A DNA stretch of 64,000 nt from an uncultured Allomuricauda sp. (lineage in GTDB: Bacteria; Bacteroidota; Bacteroidia; Flavobacteriales; Flavobacteriaceae), in the NCBI RefSeq assembly GCF_947495325.1, contig NZ_CANLYK010000003.1, positions 1-64,000 on the forward strand, written 5' to 3'. The notes beneath the pieces are model-generated. The model was not told the DNA's origin. It made no database searches and saw only the letters and a program-made list of their open reading frames with translations. Position numbers and translations under genes: made by a program. This document shows, piece by piece, positions 43,660 through 51,567 of the stretch. The stretch's first letter is position 1, and the number at the start of each line of letters is the position of its first letter.

Positions 43660-45425
43660 AAATTCAAAAGCCAAAGAGCAGATTTCTATCTGTGTTCATT
43701 TCATCAATTCCTGCAGAAAACAAGATGTCCCAAAAAAGTTTTTTAACCTTGCTCTTTCTATCAATAAGCACAATTGTATTCTCACAGTTATCCAATGTAG
43801 AGGAACAACGTATTGATAGTATTTTTAGTGAATGGAGCAAAAACAATGGTCCAGGTGTTGCAGCTGGCTTAATATTCGGCAATGACATCATCTATAAGAA
43901 GGGATTCGGTCTTGCCCAACTTGAAAGTGAACAACGAATAACCACACAAACCAAATTCCAGATTGATCATTTATCCAGGCAATTTACTGTTTTGGCAATT
44001 CTTATTTTGGAGCAACAGGGAAAACTATCATTCTCCGACCCTGTCCGAAAATATATCCCGGAACTCCCAGAATATGAACATCTTTTAACCATTTCACATC
44101 TAATAAATCATTCCAGTGGTCTAAACGATTACGGAATGACCAAGGTCATTTTACGCAAGCACGAAGATGATGTATTTACCCATGAGGATGCCCTTGATTT
44201 AATCAAAACCCAGAAAGAACTAAACTTTATACCAGGAACAGCTTTTTCTTATATCGTTTCGCTAACCGAGCTTTCCCTGTTGGCAGAGGTTGTTGCAAAA
44301 GCCTCTGAACAAACTCTTTCAGCATTCACAAAGGAGCACATTTTTGGGCCACTACAGATGCAAAACACCCATTTTGTTGAAGATTATAATGCCATTATTT
44401 CAGATTTTGCAAAATCCTATCAAGTAGAAGATGAAAAAACGAAATTGAAAGTCATCAATCAGAGTAATGCTGGCCCCACCAATTTGTATACCTCCGTAGA
44501 TGATTTGTTCATCTGGTATAAAATATTCAACAGTCCATCCAACAGCACATTCACAGAACTTATAAAACAATTGGACCAACCTGTCAAACTGGAAAACGGG
44601 AACACATGTAATTCTTCATGGGGAATAATGACATTGGGGAGGGGGTTTTTTCATAAAGAACGTGGGCTTCCGGCCTACTGGCAGTATGGACTTTCAGGAG
44701 GCTATGCCGCAAACGTTTTCCGCTTTCCTGAACAACAACTTATCTCCTTCGTATTGGGGAACAATAACCGATATAATGGAATGCCAGCTATGTCAATGGC
44801 TTATCATTTTTTAGAAAATAAATTTCCAGAACCTAGGGAAATTGATATCAACACGATAAAATCAAGAAAAATATCCAGGTCCCAGCTTAAAAACTATGAG
44901 GGGCATTATTGGAATTCGGACCGTGGAATAGCACGAAAAATCTTTACACGTAATGATACACTTTATTATGCACGTTTGGAGCAAAATCAGGGGGCAAGAA
45001 TGATTCCGCTAAAAACTAAGGAAAAGTTCCAGTTACAAGTAGAGAGTGATGACAAAATATACTTTTCCTTTAAAGAGATAGAAGGGCAAACAGCTTATGA
45101 TATTATATTGGGGGAAAGTGACCCATACCCCTATATAAAATATGAGCCAATAGTATATTCAGAGGAAAACCTCAAGTTGTATACCGGATACTTTTATGCC
45201 AAAGACCTAAGTATTGTTTACCATTTTGACATTGAGGACGGAAAACTTCAAACAAAAAGACCAGATGGCACTGTAATTAGGTTTGATCCCGTCACCAAAG
45301 ATGTTTTTAGAGGAAATCGAGGGTCTTTTGGGGGCATAAGATACCATAGAGATTCCGATAATGTCATCATAGGATTTTCCATTCATACAGTTGGTATCCA
45401 AAATCTTCAATTTAGAAAGATTTAG
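43656..45425 (+). CDS. Serine beta-lactamase-fold protein with degenerate catalytic motifs
   Basis: 589 residues if started at the coupled ATG 43656; a second ATG at 43725 starts a clean signal peptide (MSQKSFLTLLFLSISTIVFSQ), so the mature protein is clear but the start is not. The class-C/beta-lactamase fold is evident (GPGVAAGLIFGNDIIYKKGFG, LSFSDPVRKYIPELPEY, HLINHSSGLNDYG). However, where active homologues have SxxK there is H105-L-S-R108, where they have YxN there is Y199-I-V201, and the third HxG motif reads LSG. It probably does not hydrolyse beta-lactams or esters by the usual mechanism and may bind a ligand. The C-terminal ~190 residues are a beta-rich domain typical of these exported proteins. 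Confidence 0.85.
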   Translation: MKIQKPKSRFLSVFISSIPAENKMSQKSFLTLLFLSISTIVFSQLSNVEEQRIDSIFSEWSKNNGPGVAAGLIFGNDIIYKKGFGLAQLESEQRITTQTKFQIDHLSRQFTVLAILILEQQGKLSFSDPVRKYIPELPEYEHLLTISHLINHSSGLNDYGMTKVILRKHEDDVFTHEDALDLIKTQKELNFIPGTAFSYIVSLTELSLLAEVVAKASEQTLSAFTKEHIFGPLQMQNTHFVEDYNAIISDFAKSYQVEDEKTKLKVINQSNAGPTNLYTSVDDLFIWYKIFNSPSNSTFTELIKQLDQPVKLENGNTCNSSWGIMTLGRGFFHKERGLPAYWQYGLSGGYAANVFRFPEQQLISFVLGNNNRYNGMPAMSMAYHFLENKFPEPREIDINTIKSRKISRSQLKNYEGHYWNSDRGIARKIFTRNDTLYYARLEQNQGARMIPLKTKEKFQLQVESDDKIYFSFKEIEGQTAYDIILGESDPYPYIKYEPIVYSEENLKLYTGYFYAKDLSIVYHFDIEDGKLQTKRPDGTVIRFDPVTKDVFRGNRGSFGGIRYHRDSDNVIIGFSIHTVGIQNLQFRKI

Positions 45426-45491
45426 TGTTGATTATACTCTAAATCTCTTTTGGTAATTGGCGCTCATTCTGGATGAACCGTTTCATTTCGC

Positions 45492-45499
45492 TACTTTTG
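45492..45499 (+). promoter_or_regulatory. -7 box upstream of rpe
   Basis: TACTTTTG, 24 nt before the rpe ATG. Confidence 0.4.
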
Positions 45500-45523
45500 T
45501 AGAATACTTCACAAAAGAAAACT

Positions 45524-46183
45524 ATGAGCACAAAACTGGTAGCCCCTTCCCTATTAGCTGCTGATTTCGGGAACTTACAACAAGATGTTGAAATGGTCAA
45601 CCAAAGTGATGCGGATTGGCACCATATTGATGTTATGGATGGTGTTTTTGTTCCCAACATTTCTTTTGGAATGCCAGTGATAAAATCCATTGCCCAACAT
45701 GCGACAAAAATATTGGATGTACACCTAATGATTGTTGATCCGGATAGATATATAAAAGCATTTGCGGATTTAGGTGCCAATTATCTCACGGTACATTATG
45801 AAGCCTGTACCCATTTGCACAGAACCTTGCAAGCCATAAAGAATCAGGGAATGAAAGCAGGGGTCGCGTTAAACCCACATACTTCCGTTAGCTTGCTGGA
45901 AGACACTATCCAAGATATAGATTTGGTCTGCGTGATGAGCGTGAATCCGGGTTTTGGCGGTCAATCCTTCATTGAGAATACCTATCAGAAAGTAAGTGAA
46001 CTAAAAAATCTAATCGAAAAGAAAAAATCAAATACCCTTATTGAAATTGATGGCGGGGTAAACGCAACTAATGCCAAAAAATTAGTGGATGCCGGAGCCG
46101 ATGTCTTAGTGGCGGGTAGTTTTGTCTTTAAAAGTGAAAATCCAACAGAGACCATCAAAAAACTTAAAGAACAGATTGCTTAA
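45524..46183 (+). CDS. rpe: Ribulose-phosphate 3-epimerase
   Basis: 219 residues. This TIM-barrel enzyme interconverts ribulose- and xylulose-5-phosphate in the pentose phosphate pathway. Metal and catalytic residues are in LLAADFGNL, WHHIDVMDGVFVPNISFG (His/Asp pair), VMSVNPGFGGQSF and IEIDGGVN. Length is typical. The stop is fused with the ypdA start as TAATG, giving translational coupling. Confidence 0.97.
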   Translation: MSTKLVAPSLLAADFGNLQQDVEMVNQSDADWHHIDVMDGVFVPNISFGMPVIKSIAQHATKILDVHLMIVDPDRYIKAFADLGANYLTVHYEACTHLHRTLQAIKNQGMKAGVALNPHTSVSLLEDTIQDIDLVCVMSVNPGFGGQSFIENTYQKVSELKNLIEKKKSNTLIEIDGGVNATNAKKLVDAGADVLVAGSFVFKSENPTETIKKLKEQIA

Positions 46184-47151
46184 TGCAGAAATTTGATGTT
46201 ATTATTGTTGGAGGGGGTCCCATTGGTATTGCCTGTGGTTTGGAAGCAAAAAAACAAGGGCTTTCTTTTTTAATTATAGAAAAAGGACCTATTGTAAATT
46301 CACTTTTCAACTACCCTATAAACATGCAGTTTTTTTCTTCTTCTGAAAAACTGGAAATTGATGACATCCCCTTTATCAGTAAGGAAGCCAAACCCAAGCG
46401 TAATGAGGCTTTGGAATATTACAGGAGAATTGTTACTTCCAATCAACTAAACATACAGCTATTTGAAAAAGTGACGGAGGTTGTAAAAAGTGACGGCTCT
46501 TTTTCCATAACAACAGATAAAAATCAATATGTATCAAAAAATATTGTAGTTGCCACTGGCTTCTATGATATACCCAACACTCTAGGTGTTCCTGGTGAGG
46601 ATTTGCCTAAAGTCTCCCATTACTACAAAGACCCGCATTTTTATGCGAGTCAGAAATTGGCCGTAATTGGGGCGAGTAATTCCGCTATTGATGCCGCTTT
46701 GGAATGCTATCGTAAGGGAGCGGATGTCTGCTTGATTATTAGAGGGCCTGAAGTAGGCCAACGTGTAAAATATTGGGTACGTCCAGATATTATAAACCGG
46801 ATTGAGGAAGGAAGCATAAAGGCCTATTACAATACCCAAGTAAAGGAAATTAAGCCTACCCAACTGCTCATTGCTACTCCAGATGGCCCGTTGACCTTAG
46901 AAAACGACTTTGTTCTGGCACTTACAGGTTATATGCCCAACTTTCAATTCTTGGAAAAACTGGGCATACAACTTTCGCAAGATGAAAAGCGGTTGCCCAG
47001 TTATGATCCAAAAACAATGGAATCCAATATTGAAGGACTCTACCTAGCCGGAGTTATCTGTGGAGGGATGGAAACGCATAAATGGTTTATTGAAAACTCA
47101 AGAATCCATGCCCCTATCATCATGAAGTCCATTAAAGCCAAAGCATTATAA
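46183..47151 (+). CDS. ypdA: YpdA-family bacillithiol-disulfide-reductase-like flavoprotein
   Basis: 322 residues. The FAD-binding motif is VIIVGGGPIGIACGLEAKKQG at the N-terminus, and the NADPH-binding motif is LAVIGASNSAIDAALECYRKGA (residues ~161-182). C-terminally GLYLAGVICGGMETHKWFIENSRIHAP closes the FAD site. YpdA has no redox CxxC and in Firmicutes reduces oxidised bacillithiol. In Bacteroidota the thiol partner is likely bacillithiol too, but this is inference. It is translationally coupled to rpe. Confidence 0.9.
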   Translation: MQKFDVIIVGGGPIGIACGLEAKKQGLSFLIIEKGPIVNSLFNYPINMQFFSSSEKLEIDDIPFISKEAKPKRNEALEYYRRIVTSNQLNIQLFEKVTEVVKSDGSFSITTDKNQYVSKNIVVATGFYDIPNTLGVPGEDLPKVSHYYKDPHFYASQKLAVIGASNSAIDAALECYRKGADVCLIIRGPEVGQRVKYWVRPDIINRIEEGSIKAYYNTQVKEIKPTQLLIATPDGPLTLENDFVLALTGYMPNFQFLEKLGIQLSQDEKRLPSYDPKTMESNIEGLYLAGVICGGMETHKWFIENSRIHAPIIMKSIKAKAL

Positions 47152-47244
47152 CAAAAGGTCTTCCCTTGTATTAAATACGCTTTTAGGAGTAAGGTTAATG
47201 ATAAAAACCCTACTTCTACTATATAAGGCATCAAAAACGAGAAA

Positions 47245-47976
47245 ATGACCAAGCAACTACATTTAGCGGCCCAATACTTGGCTACTGTGGCAAAAAGCTT
47301 TTTAGAAGCTAAAGCAGATGATAGCCATACTAATCTAGGGTTTTCTGTTGAAGAAAAAAGTATTCAAACTTGGCCATTGGATGAGGCGGACACAAAACTT
47401 TGCCTAAACTATGAGCAGTTTTCACTGGAGTGGAAATCCCACGAAGGCAATTCCATTTTACTAGATGGAAAAACGGATGCAGAAATAGTAAACTGGTTAA
47501 GTCAGACTTCCAAAATACTTGGGTTTGAAAAGCCATACCAATTTGACTTACATTACGAAATGCCCTATAGTATGAATCTAACCGATAAATTTGAAAAGTC
47601 TGATGTAAAAGAGTTGGTTGGGTTACGAACACTGGCTCAAAATGCATTAAAGTCATTTATTAAAAAAGAACAATTGACTTCAGATATTCGCATTTGGCCG
47701 CATCATTTTGATTCTGGTGCATTTTCGGCATTGGATAACTCAGAGAAATCTGTTGGCATGGGGATGGCTATTCCCGATTCTATGGTTAATGAGCACTATT
47801 TTTATATCAGTGGATACAAAGGACATGATAGTTTGGACACCTCAACTTTTGAAAACCTAACGCATGGAAAATGGCTGAATGAAGGCTTTAAAGGTGCTAT
47901 TTTACCAGCTTCAAAAGCAAATGAAGAAATTGCCGTTCAATTTTTTAGCGAAGCTTTTCAAGAAATAAAATTGTGA
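47245..47976 (+). CDS. Conserved-looking protein of unknown function
   Basis: 243 residues with no signal peptide or membrane helix. I recognise no family. Notable features are a D-I-R-I-W-P-H-H-F-D-S-G-A motif (about residues 148-160) and YKGHDSLDTSTFENLTHGKWLNEGFKGAI near the C-terminus, which read like a buried catalytic or ligand site with several His/Asp. The ATG lies 93 nt after ypdA; a separate promoter is likely. It ends before a 10-bp hairpin. A soluble cytosolic enzyme or binding protein is the most that can be said. Confidence 0.75.
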   Translation: MTKQLHLAAQYLATVAKSFLEAKADDSHTNLGFSVEEKSIQTWPLDEADTKLCLNYEQFSLEWKSHEGNSILLDGKTDAEIVNWLSQTSKILGFEKPYQFDLHYEMPYSMNLTDKFEKSDVKELVGLRTLAQNALKSFIKKEQLTSDIRIWPHHFDSGAFSALDNSEKSVGMGMAIPDSMVNEHYFYISGYKGHDSLDTSTFENLTHGKWLNEGFKGAILPASKANEEIAVQFFSEAFQEIKL

Positions 47977-47991
47977 CGACAATAAATGAAA

Positions 47992-48022
47992 GAGCCCAAG
48001 TCTTATGAGTAAACTTGGGCTC
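47992..48022 (+). other. Strong hairpin without T run
   Basis: GAGCCCAAGT (47992-48001), 11-nt loop, ACTTGGGCTC (48013-48022). A perfect 10-bp stem 15 nt after the stop of the gene at 47245, followed by AATACAAC, not T. It may be a processed or Rho-aided 3' end. Confidence 0.6.
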
Positions 48023-48132
48023 AATACAACTAAAAAACCTAATCATCAATCAAAAAACAGTTCATGCCCACTCTTTTTTAGGCAATCCCATATATATTAG
48101 ATGTGGTATTAAAAAAAAACTTGCGCGCGAAA

Positions 48133-48166
48133 TAAAAAAAGTCTGGAAGCTTGGCAACCAGACCTT
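48133..48166 (-). terminator. Terminator of the sigma/anti-sigma/Spy operon
   Basis: On the minus strand GGTCTGG ... CCAGAC, then seven T (48140 to 48134). It lies about 55 nt after the stop at 48219. Confidence 0.8.
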
Positions 48167-48218
48167 TGAATAAAATTTATGTAACTATCCACCAACTTTT
48201 ATAGTCGGACAATATTTG

Positions 48219-48767
48219 TTATTGGCGTGGAGGAGGTGGCCTCATTGGGTCTCGCCCATCGCGCTCGGGCCCCATTGGTTCATGTCCATCACGCTCAGGC
48301 CGCATTGGGTCGGGTCCATTGCGCGCCGGCCCCATTCCATTTCGACCATGATTTAAAGCTCCGGACAAAATAGCTTCAAGTTTACTCTTTTGTTCTTTGT
48401 TACAAACCTTTTCAATTTCTTTGAAGTAATTAAAAATCTCTTTTTCCCTTCTTCTACTCAATTCTCCAATTAAAACAGTAACGGAATCCAACTCTTTATC
48501 CGTAAAATCACTTTCCCCCAATTTGTTAAAAAGATATTTCTTTAAGCCCATTGAACGGTTGTCTATATTTTTCATCTTTCTATGGTGTCGCTCATCTATA
48601 TCCTTAAATTCCTTTTTTTGATTTTCATCAAAGCCAAGCTGTTGGGTTATAAAAACCCGGGGAGGTCTGCTTTGCCTATCTGGTTTATCTAAAAGTAGGA
48701 ACAATAAAATACCGTTCATGACCACTAAGAAAATCAACAAAATAATAATGGGTAGATTTTTCTTCAT
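48219..48767 (-). CDS. Spy/CpxP-like periplasmic protein with Pro/Arg repeat tail
   Basis: 182 residues. One N-terminal helix (residues 5-26) anchors or exports it. A helical domain follows (LGFDENQKKEFKDIDERHHRKMKNIDN..., KEIEKVCNKEQKSKLEAIL), with the alternating pattern of Spy/CpxP/ZraP metal- and stress-binding proteins. The last ~45 residues are imperfect repeats of the kind P-M-R-P-E-R-D-G-H-E and P-M-G-P-E-R-D-G-R-D, ending in PPPPRQ. It is the third gene of an ECF sigma operon and probably senses envelope or metal stress. Confidence 0.82.
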   Translation of the reverse strand: MKKNLPIIILLIFLVVMNGILLFLLLDKPDRQSRPPRVFITQQLGFDENQKKEFKDIDERHHRKMKNIDNRSMGLKKYLFNKLGESDFTDKELDSVTVLIGELSRRREKEIFNYFKEIEKVCNKEQKSKLEAILSGALNHGRNGMGPARNGPDPMRPERDGHEPMGPERDGRDPMRPPPPRQ

Positions 48768-48773
48768 TGCCGT

Positions 48774-49091
48774 TTAATTTAGGATTGATTCGCTTTCGGA
48801 TTGTGAAAAGCCATAGGCCTCCGCAAATGTCTGCAACTCCTGTTGCTTATTGGACGAACGATATGAATATACTGCCACTATGTTCACAATAGCAAAAAGC
48901 AATAACATGGCAATCTGGTATTTTGGAGTAAACCAACTTAAAACATCAGGTCGCTGTTTTTCAACAGTAACTTGAGAAAGCTTATTCAAAACCTTATCCT
49001 TAAAAAAAGGAGGCGTATTGACAGCTTCAATTTTAGAAGCCGAGTCAATAAGTTCATCAATTAATTCAGGTGTAAATTTTTTATCATTCAT
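48774..49091 (-). CDS. Small single-pass membrane protein, probable anti-sigma factor
   Basis: 105 residues. The cytoplasmic N-terminal part (about 1-50) is followed by one membrane helix (about 55-76, YQIAMLLLFAIVNIVAVYSY) and a short periplasmic tail. It lies between the ECF sigma gene (50 nt upstream) and the Spy-like gene (6 nt downstream), which is the usual place for an anti-sigma factor. No ZAS zinc motif (HxxxCxxC) is seen, so it belongs to a zinc-free type if it is one. Function is inferred from context. Confidence 0.7.
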   Translation of the reverse strand: MNDKKFTPELIDELIDSASKIEAVNTPPFFKDKVLNKLSQVTVEKQRPDVLSWFTPKYQIAMLLLFAIVNIVAVYSYRSSNKQQELQTFAEAYGFSQSESESILN

Positions 49092-49141
49092 GACTTTTAG
49101 TATGATATGTGCTTAGATGCTATCAAAAATTAAAACTTGCG

Positions 49142-49723
49142 CTACCAACCCTCTTTTTTGTAAAATTTTGTTAAAATATCTTTTAAGTTCTTTTTTGCCC
49201 TAAATAATAAGGATTCAATTGAGGAAACACTTTTCTTGGTAATTTCACTTATTTCCTTATAGCTCAGTCCATCTATTTTATGTAAGGTAAAAACCACTTT
49301 TTGAGATTCTGGAAGCTCATTTATTGCTCTATACAGTGTCTCATTTCTTTCTTTGTTCTCCAATTGAACACCCGGATGATTATACTCTGTGAAGTACGAA
49401 GATTTATCAACCGGAATTGCATTCCCTGTTATGGACTGCATAAAACCAAAACGTTTTTTTGTATTCTTTTTTCGGATAAATTCCAAGCTTTTATTTACAG
49501 ATATCCTATAAATCCATGTGGATAGCTTTGAATTGCCCTTAAACTTATCAATGGAATTATATATTTCTATGAAAACCTCTTGGGCAACATCTTCGGCATC
49601 TTCCATATTGGGCACAAACGATAGGCAAGTATTGAAAACCCTCGATTGATACTCATCCAACAACCTATTATAGGCAAGCTGTTTTTGCTGCTTAAGGTCT
49701 GATAAAAATTGTTTATCCTCCAA
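49142..49723 (-). CDS. ECF-type RNA polymerase sigma factor
   Basis: 193 residues. Region 2 is YNRLLDEYQSRVFNTCLSFVPNMEDAEDVAQEVFIEIYNSIDKFKGNSKLSTWIYRISVNKSLEFIRK. Region 4 is ELPESQKVVFTLHKIDGLSYKEISEITKKSVSSIESLLFRAKKNLKDIL. It begins an operon with a membrane anti-sigma and a Spy-like protein and is divergent (138 bp) from the EF-hand lipoprotein gene. Release of the sigma factor by an envelope signal is the expected control. Confidence 0.95.
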   Translation of the reverse strand: MEDKQFLSDLKQQKQLAYNRLLDEYQSRVFNTCLSFVPNMEDAEDVAQEVFIEIYNSIDKFKGNSKLSTWIYRISVNKSLEFIRKKNTKKRFGFMQSITGNAIPVDKSSYFTEYNHPGVQLENKERNETLYRAINELPESQKVVFTLHKIDGLSYKEISEITKKSVSSIESLLFRAKKNLKDILTKFYKKEGW

Positions 49724-49861
49724 AAATCTATTTGGTTAATGCAAGTGCAATTTAGCAGGAATTTTAGACATTCCCTGAAATTGTGTTTCCATAAAAAAAT
49801 AACTCTTACGCAAGTTTTTTGAAAAACGTACATCTAAACTTAAAAGCAAAAACAATTTATC

Positions 49862-50161
49862 ATGAAAAACAGAACTTTTAAATTAAGTATATACTTGGGT
49901 GTAATTGCATTACTGGCTTCATGCCAGATTAAGGCCCAGCAACAAGATAGAAACTCCGAAAGAAAACAACCCCCATCCTTTGAAGAGCTCATTGAAATGA
50001 TGGATGAAAATGAAGATGGAAAACTTTCTAAAAAGGAAGTCAAGGGTCCATTAAAAGATGATTTTGACAAAATAGACCTTAATGAAGATGGATTTATCTC
50101 TGAAGAAGAACTTGAAAAGGCTCCAAAACCTGAAAGACGAGGTGGCCCCAACAGAAATTAA
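49862..50161 (+). CDS. Small EF-hand lipoprotein
   Basis: 99 residues. The lipoprotein signal ends LLASC21. Two EF-hand loops have intact ligands: DENEDGKLSKKE (48-59) and DLNEDGFISEEE (72-83). It should bind two Ca2+ in the envelope. The gene lies first in a plus-strand run with YHYH, MORN-repeat and SCO genes, and divergent from the ECF sigma operon. EF-hand lipoproteins next to ECF/Spy operons are frequent in flavobacteria. Confidence 0.88.
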   Translation: MKNRTFKLSIYLGVIALLASCQIKAQQQDRNSERKQPPSFEELIEMMDENEDGKLSKKEVKGPLKDDFDKIDLNEDGFISEEELEKAPKPERRGGPNRN

Positions 50162-50182
50162 TAACTAAAACCCCTTAATTAG

Positions 50183-50950
50183 ATGAAAACGAATCCAATT
50201 TTAATAATAGCTCTGGCGTTTTTCACTGTATTTGCATCATGTTCAGATGATGCCGATGATTTGAATGAGGAGGAAACAGGAGATACGGACGATATAGCAT
50301 TAACTGAACTGCCTGCAGCTTTTGCAGAGTTTAATAGTGATGCAGTAGATGTTTACCTCTCGGACAATGGTACAACTATTACTATAGAAACAACAGGTTT
50401 GCCCAACCATGATACAGTCTACTGGGGTGAAAACAATGATGGTTATATTGAAGAACCAGATGTTCAGCTTACTCCCTCTATAATGTCCACTAACAACAAT
50501 GCCATTACCATTACAGTTGACGCGGTCCCTAATTTGGATGGCAGCAGTACACAAACACAATTGAATACAATTGGAATAGCAGTAAGCGGTTCTTCCTTGT
50601 TCAATGATCAAGAAGGAAATGGTGCTTTGGATGCTGCCGCTGTAAGTTTGGATTGGACTGGGGCCCATATTGGACCAAGTGTATACCACTACCACCTTGA
50701 GCCTATAGCCTTTTCCAATGACGATGAAAACCTAGTTGGTATTTTATTGGATGGTGTATTTATTTATGGTAGAAAATGTAATTCAACAGGAACCTATCCG
50801 GATGATCTGGATGCTTCAGGAGGGCATACATCAACAACCCAGCATACCGATGAAGAGGAACAATACCATTACCATATTATCAATGAAGTTTATTCCACCA
50901 CTGGTTCTTATGTTATTTTTGCCGGACCCTATCAAGGGAATATCAAATGA
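50183..50950 (+). CDS. YHYH-domain lipoprotein
   Basis: 255 residues. Lipoprotein signal MKTNPILIIALAFFTVFASC, then an acidic spacer (DDADDLNEEETGDTDD). The YHYH domain (residues ~60-255) is named for VYHYHLEP near residue 172, and a second QYHYHI near residue 231. The histidine clusters suggest metal binding. Function is not known. The stop overlaps the next start (ATGA). Confidence 0.88.
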   Translation: MKTNPILIIALAFFTVFASCSDDADDLNEEETGDTDDIALTELPAAFAEFNSDAVDVYLSDNGTTITIETTGLPNHDTVYWGENNDGYIEEPDVQLTPSIMSTNNNAITITVDAVPNLDGSSTQTQLNTIGIAVSGSSLFNDQEGNGALDAAAVSLDWTGAHIGPSVYHYHLEPIAFSNDDENLVGILLDGVFIYGRKCNSTGTYPDDLDASGGHTSTTQHTDEEEQYHYHIINEVYSTTGSYVIFAGPYQGNIK

Positions 50951-51567
50951 AGAAAGTTGCCAAAATATCTTTATTGCTGATTACTAGTATTGTTCTGTGT
51001 TGCTGTGAAAAAAAATCGCAGCTTAAAAAAGAGGATATTGTAAATGAAAATATCGTTATTGCAAACATTGAGGTTCTAAAAGACAGTCTTGTACTAAACG
51101 GAAATGAAGGTAATTGGTATTACAAAGACCAACTTTTTACCGGTTATGCGGTAAAATACCATAAGAATGATTCGCTACGGCAAAAAGTTGGTTTTTATAA
51201 TGGAAAAAAAATGGGAGTTGCGAAAGTATGGTTTCCCAATGGGGGTTTAAAAGTTGAATCCCATTACAATAAAAACAAGCTTGTTGGCAGTTACAAAGCC
51301 TGGTGGAACAATGGTGTCTTAGCTTCCGATGCCAATTATGAGAATGGTAAACTCAATGGTATTGAGACAAAATGGTATGAAACAGGTCAATTGTCCAAAG
51401 TAAGAAATTTGGTGAATGGAAAGGAACAGGGCTTGCAACAGGCTTGGCTTAGAAATGGAACATTGTATGTAAATTACGAAGCAAAAAACGGAAGAATTTT
51501 TGGCATGAGACGTGCCAACCTATGTTATCAATTAGCAGATGAAAAAGTTGTTTATACAAAAAATTAG
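50947..51567 (+). CDS. MORN-repeat (YwqK-like) lipoprotein
   Basis: 206 residues. The signal ends VLCCC, with three adjacent Cys of which one is the lipidation site. MORN_2 repeats follow, each roughly 22 residues: GFYNGKKMGVAKVWFPNGG, YNKNKLVGSYKAWWNNG, YENGKLNGIETKWYETGQ, VNGKEQGLQQAWLRNG. The databases often call such proteins YwqK-family antitoxins; nothing here suggests a toxin partner, so that label should not be taken as function. Overlaps YHYH upstream (4 nt) and SCO downstream (29 nt). Confidence 0.85.
   Translation: MKKVAKISLLLITSIVLCCCEKKSQLKKEDIVNENIVIANIEVLKDSLVLNGNEGNWYYKDQLFTGYAVKYHKNDSLRQKVGFYNGKKMGVAKVWFPNGGLKVESHYNKNKLVGSYKAWWNNGVLASDANYENGKLNGIETKWYETGQLSKVRNLVNGKEQGLQQAWLRNGTLYVNYEAKNGRIFGMRRANLCYQLADEKVVYTKN

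Noticed and set aside
46582..46863. Minus-strand open frames within ypdA and similar overlapping frames (e.g. 54541-54825, 55331-55804, 58362-58631 on plus)
   Set aside because: They lie wholly inside well-supported genes in another frame and have no start context or family features.
50947..51567. Toxin-antitoxin system (YwqK antitoxin label)
   Set aside because: The protein is a lipoprotein with MORN repeats in a lipoprotein operon and has no toxin gene next to it.
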